Part shown: positions 51,537 through 64,000 of the stretch, in pieces
How the letters are laid out: each line of letters starts with the position of its first letter
Position numbering within the stretch: position 1 is the first letter of the stretch
Origin: Devosia sp. A16
GTDB taxonomy: Bacteria > Pseudomonadota > Alphaproteobacteria > Rhizobiales > Devosiaceae
Direction of reading: 5' to 3'
Assembly: GCF_001402915.1 (NCBI RefSeq)
Contig: NZ_CP012945.1
Location: 4,503,501-4,567,500 of the forward strand
DNA: 64,000 bases
Translations under genes and position numbers: made by a program
Notes under the pieces: model-generated
Told to the model about the DNA's origin: nothing
Seen by the model: the letters and a program-made list of their open reading frames with translations, nothing else
The model's database searches: none

Positions 51537-51821
51537 TCAGCGCGTGGCCGCGGGCGTATGGGCGGCCTGCGTGGGACGCCAGGTCGACAGGTCGACTGGT
51601 ACTCCAGCCAAGAGCTCCAGGTCAGCCACCTGAGCCCGTTCGACCAGTGCGCGGCCCGCCAGGGTGATCAGCGCTGTGCCCTCGTCGGCGATCATCAGCC
51701 AGCCCTTGGCGACCATCGACATGGTCAGATGGGGCGGCACGCTTGCGCCATGTTCGGCCAAGCGCACCAGGGCAACGATTTCCGCCGGGGTGGGACCGGC
51801 AAGAACGGCATCACGCATCAT
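51537..51821 (-). CDS. Small winged-helix-like protein, hypothetical
   Basis: 94 aa from tandem ATGs with AGGGAG 6 nt upstream. The order of hydrophobic segments (AEIVALVRLAEHGASVPPHL, SMVAKGWLMIADEGTALITL, AGRALVERA) suggests a helix-turn-helix with a wing ending ITLAGRALV, as in many small winged-helix proteins. The C-terminal 30 residues are Pro/Thr-rich. A longer frame extends upstream without a start signal. Not recognised further. Confidence 0.5.
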   Translation of the reverse strand: MMRDAVLAGPTPAEIVALVRLAEHGASVPPHLTMSMVAKGWLMIADEGTALITLAGRALVERAQVADLELLAGVPVDLSTWRPTQAAHTPAATR

Positions 51822-52122
51822 TCGAAACTCCCTGCAATGCAGGGACAAGAATGTGCTCGCCTCGATCTGGTTCCGGCGACGGGGGAGGGAATGATCGGTG
51901 GTCTCACGCCACGTGACGCTGACCATCAGGCCAGCGGAGCCTCGAAGTGCGGAGCAAAGCAACCAAGATCTGCCGGGCTCCGCGAGGAAGTCAGCGGGCG
52001 CGACACGCACGGGTCAGCGGCCCGCTGCTTCCTCCCGAAGCCGATATGGTACTCCGGGCTGCGCCGGCCGCATTTAACAAAGACACTTGCCTGCCGTCGG
52101 TCCGCTCGAGCGCGCGACCTTC

Positions 52123-52374
52123 TCAGTCGGTTCCCGCCACCGACTCGTGGCCGGTCGGCGGAGGCGGTACGTCGATGCCCTCTTCGGCGTATTCGTGCAG
52201 TTTGTTGCGCAGCGTCCGTATGCTGATGGCAAGGATCGCCGCAGCGTGGGTGCGATTGCCGTGTGTGGCTCGAAGTGTGGCGAGGATCAGTTCGCGCTCG
52301 ACATCTGCCGCCTGCAGCCCCACCAGTTGCAGCGTCGCCGCGGGGTCGGGATGAAGATCATAGGCGTACAGCAT
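52123..52374 (-). CDS. Fis-type helix-turn-helix protein
   Basis: 83 aa. The HTH_8 pattern ELILATLRATHGNRTHAAAI followed by LAISIRTLRNKLHEYAEEGI corresponds to the DNA-binding end of NtrC/FlbD-family regulators, here as a free-standing protein. ATG with GAGGG 6 nt upstream. It starts 15 nt after a small membrane ORF on the same strand, and is likely co-transcribed with it. Confidence 0.8.
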   Translation of the reverse strand: MLYAYDLHPDPAATLQLVGLQAADVERELILATLRATHGNRTHAAAILAISIRTLRNKLHEYAEEGIDVPPPPTGHESVAGTD

Positions 52375-52388
52375 ATGAAGCCCTCACG

Positions 52389-52526
52389 TTACTCAAGGTC
52401 CATCGGCAGGTAAAAACTGAGACCCGCAACGATCAGGAAGCTTGCCACCGCGGCTGCGGCGACGATGATGACGGGGAGCCGATGCCCAAGCCGCGTCCAC
52501 ACGACCGTCTGCAACAGCTCCCCCAT
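52389..52526 (-). CDS. Small membrane protein, 45 aa
   Basis: ATG at 52526 with GAGG about 8 nt upstream. The sequence starts MGELLQTVVWTRLGHRLPV and continues IIVAAAAVASFLIVAGLSFY before LPMDLE, i.e. one clear transmembrane helix with a basic cytoplasmic side. Located just upstream of the Fis-type gene in the same orientation. The reading frame, ribosome site and hydrophobic pattern support it; no homologue recognised. Confidence 0.62.
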   Translation of the reverse strand: MGELLQTVVWTRLGHRLPVIIVAAAAVASFLIVAGLSFYLPMDLE

Positions 52527-52746
52527 TCCCCGATCCTCAGAATCACACCGCTGGTCCACCTGGCTCTGATAGTGGAGACAAGCTGACCGTTGGCTGACAG
52601 CCCAGCCGCCCGCCGCGCCGACATCGGCCTGTCATTGGGGCTTGCAATAGCGGGACCAAGTCATTAGATACCGGCTCCCAAGCCGCCCGGGGAGACTCGC
52701 GCGGTTCTTCGTTTTTGGCCTGACGGCCCGACTGGAAGTAGAGCTG

Positions 52747-52941
52747 ATGGCTGCACTGAACCCGTTGAAATTCCTGCAAGAGGTTCGTCAGGAAGTCGGC
52801 AAGGTCACCTGGCCCACCCGCAACGAGACGCTGGTCTCGACGGTGATGGTGCTGGTGATGGTGGTCATCGCGAGCTTCTTCTTTCTCGCGGCTGATCAGC
52901 TCATTTCCTGGCTCGTGCAGCTGATGCTGTCGATCCGCTGA
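52747..52941 (+). CDS. secE: Preprotein translocase subunit SecE
   Basis: 64 aa, the minimal single-TM form. PLKFLQEVRQEVGKVTWPTR is the conserved amphipathic helix and cytoplasmic loop, followed by the TM helix (VSTVMVLVMVVIASFFFLAA). Stabilises SecY in the SecYEG channel. First gene of the secE-nusG-ribosomal protein-rpo cluster. Confidence 0.97.
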   Translation: MAALNPLKFLQEVRQEVGKVTWPTRNETLVSTVMVLVMVVIASFFFLAADQLISWLVQLMLSIR

Positions 52942-52976
52942 ACGGCAGACTGGTTTTTTAGGAGCTTCGACGCGGC

Positions 52977-53507
52977 ATGGCCAAGCGCTGGTATATCGTT
53001 CAGGCGTACTCGAACTTCGAGCGCAAGGTGGCGGAAGACATCCGTCAGAAGGTTGCGCAGAAGAAGCTCGAGGACCTGTTCGACGACGTAATCGTGCCGA
53101 CCGAGAAGGTCGTCGAGATGCGTCGTGGCCGCAAGGTCGATGCCGAACGGAAGTTCTTCCCGGGCTACGTGCTGGTAAAGATGGAAATGACCAACGAGGC
53201 GTTCCATCTGATCAAGAACACGCCCAAGGTCACCGGTTTCCTCGGCTCGGGCGACAAGCCGATGCCGATCTCGGAGCGTGAGGCCATGGCGATCCTGCAG
53301 CAGGTGCAGGAAGGCGTGGAGCATCCCAAGCCGTCGGTCTCGTTCGAGGTCGGCGAGCAGGTGCGCGTTTCCGATGGTCCCTTCGCCAGCTTCAACGGCG
53401 TGGTGGAAGAGGTCGACGAGGAGCGCTCGCGCCTCAAGGTGGAAGTTTCGATCTTCGGGCGTCCGACCCCGGTCGAGCTCGAATACGGTCAGGTCGAGAA
53501 GGTCTGA
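52977..53507 (+). CDS. nusG: Transcription elongation/antitermination factor NusG
   Basis: 176 aa. NGN domain (RWYIVQAYSNFERKVAEDIR, FFPGYVLVKMEM) binding RNA polymerase clamp helices and C-terminal KOW domain (FEVGEQVRVSDGPFASFNGV) which contacts S10 or Rho. Located 35 nt after secE. Confidence 0.98.
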   Translation: MAKRWYIVQAYSNFERKVAEDIRQKVAQKKLEDLFDDVIVPTEKVVEMRRGRKVDAERKFFPGYVLVKMEMTNEAFHLIKNTPKVTGFLGSGDKPMPISEREAMAILQQVQEGVEHPKPSVSFEVGEQVRVSDGPFASFNGVVEEVDEERSRLKVEVSIFGRPTPVELEYGQVEKV

Positions 53508-53681
53508 CGATCCTGTCGTTGCGCAAGCACGACTGAAGAATTCCGGCGTCAGCCGGATACCGCTGCCGCGAGGGAGCGGAAAACCGTGGGAGGGTAGGGC
53601 GCTGCCAGGCGCCCGTAAGATCCCGGACCACGGCGTCTCACGCCCGGGTGACGCCGGGCAGCGTTTGTGAAAGGACGTATC
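53508..53681 (+). promoter_or_regulatory. rplK leader, possible L1-responsive site
   Basis: 174-nt gap with several GC-rich pairings (GGCGTCAGCC, GCGTCTCACGC, CGGGTGACGCCGGG near 53643-53660). In many bacteria L1 binds such a leader to repress rplKA translation. Structure-based guess; not verified by pairing calculation. Confidence 0.4.
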
Positions 53682-54110
53682 ATGGCAAAGAAGATTACTG
53701 GCTACCTGAAGCTTCAGGTTCCGGCCGGCTCGGCGACCCCGTCGCCCCCGATCGGCCCCGCGCTCGGCCAGCGCGGCCTCAACATCATGGAATTCTGCAA
53801 GGCCTTCAACGCGAAGACCGCCGAGCAGGAAAAGGGTGCCCCGACCCCGGTCGTGATCACCATCTACGCCGACAAGAGCTTCACGTTCGAAACCCGCCTT
53901 CCGCCGGTCACCTATCTGATCAAGAAGGCCGTGAACCTGAAGTCCGGTTCCAAGCTTCCGGGCAAGGAGTCCGCCGGCACTATCTCGCAGAAGCAGATTC
54001 GCGAGATCGCCGAAAAGAAGATGGCCGACCTCAACGCCTATGACGTCGAGCAGGCCATGACGATGATTGCCGGTTCTGCCCGTTCCATGGGCCTGCAGGT
54101 GGAGGGCTGA
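53682..54110 (+). CDS. rplK: 50S ribosomal protein L11
   Basis: 142 aa. [20 protein letters not shown] and [17 protein letters not shown] are diagnostic of L11, followed by the C-terminal rRNA-binding domain ([20 protein letters not shown]). Binds 23S rRNA GTPase centre. AAGGA before ATG; start at MAKKITGY by family. Confidence 0.99.
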   Translation: MAKKITGYLKLQVPAGSATPSPPIGPALGQRGLNIMEFCKAFNAKTAEQEKGAPTPVVITIYADKSFTFETRLPPVTYLIKKAVNLKSGSKLPGKESAGTISQKQIREIAEKKMADLNAYDVEQAMTMIAGSARSMGLQVEG

Positions 54111-54112
54111 TC

Positions 54113-54808
54113 ATGAGCAAGCTCGGTAAGCGTACTGACGCCGCCCGCGTGGGCATCGATCGCAAGAAGCTCTATGCTCTCAGCGACGCCGTGAAGATGG
54201 TCAAGGAACGCGCCAAGGCGAAGTTCGATGAGACCGTCGAAGTTGCGTTCAACCTGGGTGTCGACCCGCGTCACGCCGACCAGATGGTCCGTGGTGTGGT
54301 GAACCTGCCCAACGGCACCGGCAAGACCGTCCGCGTCGCCGTGTTCGCCAAGGACGCCAAGGCCGATGAGGCCAAGAAGGCCGGCGCCGACATCGTCGGT
54401 GCCGAGGACCTGGTCGAGATCGTCCAGTCGGGCAAGATCGAGTTCGATCGCGTGATCGCGACCCCGGACATGATGCCGCTGGTCGGCCGCCTCGGTAAGA
54501 TCCTGGGCCCGCGCAACCTGATGCCGAACCCCAAGGTCGGCACCGTAACGCCGGATGTCGCCGGTGCGGTCAAGGCCGCCAAGGGCGGCGCCGTCGAGTT
54601 CCGCGTCGAGAAGGCAGGTATCCTGCACGCCGGCGTCGGCAAGGCCTCGTTCTCGGACGAAGCTCTGCTGCAGAACATCAAGGCGTTCGCCGATGCGGTG
54701 CAGAAGGCCAAGCCGGCTGGCGCCAAGGGCACCTACGTCAAGCGTGTCGCGGTGTCCTCGACCATGGGCCCCGGCGTCCACGTCGACCCCTCGTCGGTCA
54801 ACGCCTAA
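54113..54808 (+). CDS. rplA: 50S ribosomal protein L1
   Basis: 231 aa. Conserved blocks: [55 protein letters not shown] and [17 protein letters not shown]. Forms the L1 stalk and regulates its own operon. Begins 2 nt after rplK stop. Confidence 0.99.
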   Translation: MSKLGKRTDAARVGIDRKKLYALSDAVKMVKERAKAKFDETVEVAFNLGVDPRHADQMVRGVVNLPNGTGKTVRVAVFAKDAKADEAKKAGADIVGAEDLVEIVQSGKIEFDRVIATPDMMPLVGRLGKILGPRNLMPNPKVGTVTPDVAGAVKAAKGGAVEFRVEKAGILHAGVGKASFSDEALLQNIKAFADAVQKAKPAGAKGTYVKRVAVSSTMGPGVHVDPSSVNA

Positions 54809-55110
54809 CTAGATCAAGAATTCCCGGCGGCAGTCATGCCGTCGGGGTGCCGATCTTCGGATCGGTGAAGTCCTGTCCGAGACTGCGGGTCTGTTCCTTC
54901 GGGAGCGCTAATCCCTGTTCAGGGGCCCGCATAGATGGGGTGAAGACCGGAATCCTTGTCCGGTTCGAACCAGGCCAGTTGCCGCCAAGGGGCATTTCGC
55001 CCTCCAACGGTCAGCCGGTTGACAGGCATCAACCGCTGCACTCCTCGACGGAGGGCAGCAATTGGCAAACGGTCCGGGACCTATCTCCGGGCCAAATGTG
55101 GAGACTAGCA
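54809..55110 (+). promoter_or_regulatory. rplJ leader (putative L10(L12)4 autoregulatory region)
   Basis: About 300-nt untranslated gap directly upstream of rplJ, with several strong hairpins (for example CCGATCTTCGGATCGG, CCGGAATCCTTGTCCGG, CTCCGGGCC). An L10 leader is expected at this position in bacteria and the length fits. It probably also contains the promoter of rplJL. The exact motif was not matched. Confidence 0.55.
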
Positions 55111-55629
55111 GTGGAAAGAGCGGAAAAGGCTGAGCTCATCACCTCGCTCCAGTCGTCGTTCTCGACGGCCGGGTCGATCGTGGTTGCCCAGAATGCCGGC
55201 TTGACCGTTGCTGACCTGGAGACTCTGCGCAAGCAGATGAAGCAGGCCGGCGGTACGATCAAGGTGGCTAAGAACCGCCTCGCCAAGCTTGCTCTGAAGG
55301 ATACCGACAACGCGGACATCTCGGCCCTGTTCACAGGTCCGACCGTCGTCGCCTTCGCCAAGGATCCCATGACCGCGCCGAAAGTCGCGGCCGCTTTCGC
55401 CGACAAGAACCAGAAGTTCGTGGTTCTCGGTGGCGCAATGGGGAAGACCGGGCTCGACGCGAACAACGTCAAGGCGCTCGCCACGATGCCCTCGCTGGAC
55501 CAGCTCCGCGCCACGCTCGCAGGCATGCTCAAGCAGCCCGCCACGCGTATCGCGTCTGTCCTGCAGGCTCCGGGCGGTGCAGTTGCACGGGTCATTTCGG
55601 CTCACGCCGACAAGGGCAATGCAGCATAG
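55111..55629 (+). CDS. rplJ: 50S ribosomal protein L10
   Basis: 172 aa from GTG at 55111, which has GGAGA 6 nt upstream and gives VERAEKAELITSLQSSF, the family start; an ATG 15 nt further upstream is the alternative. VAQNAGLTVADLETLRKQMK and KVAKNRLAKLAL are typical. Anchors L7/L12 dimers on the ribosome. Confidence 0.97.
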   Translation: MERAEKAELITSLQSSFSTAGSIVVAQNAGLTVADLETLRKQMKQAGGTIKVAKNRLAKLALKDTDNADISALFTGPTVVAFAKDPMTAPKVAAAFADKNQKFVVLGGAMGKTGLDANNVKALATMPSLDQLRATLAGMLKQPATRIASVLQAPGGAVARVISAHADKGNAA

Positions 55630-55698
55630 GCAAACTACCCACGTTGGGCCGTTCCGGCCCTTCACGGTTCGAACTGAAACATCAAAGAGAGAATACAA

Positions 55699-56079
55699 AT
55701 GGCTGATCTCGCCAAACTCGTAGACGACCTGTCTGCCCTGACCGTTCTGGAAGCTTCCGAGCTGTCGAAGCTTCTCGAAGAGAAGTGGGGCGTTTCGGCT
55801 GCCGCTCCGGTCGCCGTCGCCGCTGCTCCGGCCGCTGGTGGCGCTGCCGCCGCTGCCGCTGAAGAGAAGACCGAATTCGACGTGATCCTCGCCTCGTTCG
55901 GCGACAACAAGATCAACGTCATCAAGGAAGTCCGTGCCATCACCGGTCTGGGCCTGGGCGAAGCCAAGGCTCTGGTCGAAGGCGCTCCGAAGGCCGTCAA
56001 GGAAGGCGCTTCGAAGGCTGAGGCCGAGGACATCAAGAAGAAGCTGGAAGCAGCTGGCGCCAAGGTCGACCTCAAGTAA
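55699..56079 (+). CDS. rplL: 50S ribosomal protein L7/L12
   Basis: 126 aa. N-terminal dimer domain ([20 protein letters not shown]), Ala/Gly hinge (about 35-55) and C-terminal domain ([40 protein letters not shown]). Recruits translation GTPases. GAGAG ribosome site upstream. Confidence 0.99.
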   Translation: MADLAKLVDDLSALTVLEASELSKLLEEKWGVSAAAPVAVAAAPAAGGAAAAAAEEKTEFDVILASFGDNKINVIKEVRAITGLGLGEAKALVEGAPKAVKEGASKAEAEDIKKKLEAAGAKVDLK

Positions 56080-56103
56080 GGTCGTCTGCGGACAACGATC
56101 TCG

Positions 56104-56131
56104 GGCAGCGCGGCGAAAAAGCCGCGCTGCC
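56104..56131 (+). terminator. rplL-rpoB intergenic hairpin (attenuator)
   Basis: GGCAGCGCGGC-GAAAAA-GCCGCGCTGCC followed by TTATTTG: an 11-bp stem and short T tract. Likely partial terminator that lowers rpoBC expression relative to L7/L12, as in E. coli. The rest of the 345-nt gap up to rpoB shows no gene; an upstream ribosome site GAGGAG precedes the rpoB start. Confidence 0.8.
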
Positions 56132-56425
56132 TTATTTGCGTCGCATTTATGGTATTTGGGACGCGTTCCACCCGCGCGATTGGATGGCCGGGCAGGACAA
56201 TCACAATTTCGGAGTTCGGATGGCGCTCTTCGAGCGCGGATGAATTCGAGTGCAGTGCAGCGGGGCCATACGGTTCCGCGCAGGCAAGTGCGTAATGACC
56301 GGGGCTCCCTCCCACTCACCGGGCCCCGATGACAAGAAGCAAGGCCGATGTCCTGATGCCCGACGGCTGATAGTCGGGCCTTTGGACATCTGCCTCCGAG
56401 ACATCGAGAAATTTGAGGAGCTGGT

Positions 56426-60574
<4,149 letters not shown>

Positions 60575-60605
60575 GGCTGCCGAGTTCAACCCACATTCAC
60601 TTCGG

Positions 60606-60634
60606 ACGCTTCCCGGCTCGAGCCGCCGGGAAGC
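60606..60634 (+). other. rpoB-rpoC intergenic hairpin
   Basis: CGCTTCCCGGC-TCGAGC-CGCCGGGAAGC-type stem in the 81-nt gap, without a T run. Possibly an RNA processing or stability element; rpoC has its own AGAGGAG site further on. Confidence 0.5.
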
Positions 60635-60655
60635 TCCGATAAGAGGAGTCTACCG

Positions 60656-64000
<3,345 letters not shown>

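Overview
The window looks like a high-GC alphaproteobacterial chromosome, most likely Hyphomicrobiales and close to Devosia. The genus is an inference from gene content: class II NrdJ, NDUFA12-type complex I subunit, accBC-aroQ-dsbA block, RNase E / amidase / PBP1A block, and the tRNA-Tyr/tRNA-Gly ... tRNA-Trp-secE-nusG-rplKAJL-rpoBC order. Most of the window is ordinary core genome, with accessory blocks set into it. No rRNA operon, CRISPR array, transposase or integrase was seen.

Layout: 1-2.5 kb holds a mechanosensitive channel cut by the window edge and an aldo/keto reductase. 2.7-6.5 kb is a compact accessory island of visibly lower GC: a thymidylate-synthase-family enzyme carrying Asp at the dUMP/dCMP-discriminating position, coupled by a 4-nt overlap to an alpha-glutamyl/putrescinyl-thymine-pyrophosphorylase (clade 3)-like protein, facing a HigB-like toxin / HigA-ImmA metallopeptidase antitoxin pair and an all-alpha NTP pyrophosphohydrolase. 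This is the best candidate for a poorly described system, namely DNA or nucleotide base hypermodification or defence. 6.9-13 kb: nrdJ, complex I accessory subunit, DUF2155 and a GyrI-like protein. 13-16.2 kb: a dioxygenase-AraC-solute-binding-protein operon. 16.3-18.5 kb: an ArsR-SRPBCC-GyrI-SDR operon whose SDR lacks its catalytic Tyr and Lys. 18.7-28.2 kb: APH(3')-like kinase, aat, hydrolase, a 33-aa membrane ORF, accC-accB-aroQ, DsbA-like protein, aminotransferase-GNAT, VOC and WYL genes. 28.3-36 kb: rne, amidase, PBP1A, a degenerate peptide deformylase and tRNA-Thr. 36.2-39.5 kb: DUF1345, a repeat-rich lipoprotein, an rRNA methylase, tRNA-Tyr and tRNA-Gly.

39.8-49.6 kb is an L-fucoside utilisation cluster: binding protein, two permeases, GH151-like and GH95 fucosidases, LacI regulator and L-fuconate dehydratase. 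It sits between tRNA-Gly and tRNA-Trp, where related genomes usually carry tufB. It lacks an ABC ATPase and the rest of the fucose pathway. 49.7-52.6 kb carries a LysR regulator and several small genes, some not previously obvious (a 45-aa membrane protein next to a Fis-type HTH protein). 52.7-64 kb is the canonical secE-nusG-rplK-rplA-rplJ-rplL-rpoB-rpoC transcription/translation cluster, with rpoC running off the end.

Two families of long palindromic intergenic repeats recur through the core part (four copies of a GAAA-hairpin family, two of a CTCCCC family).
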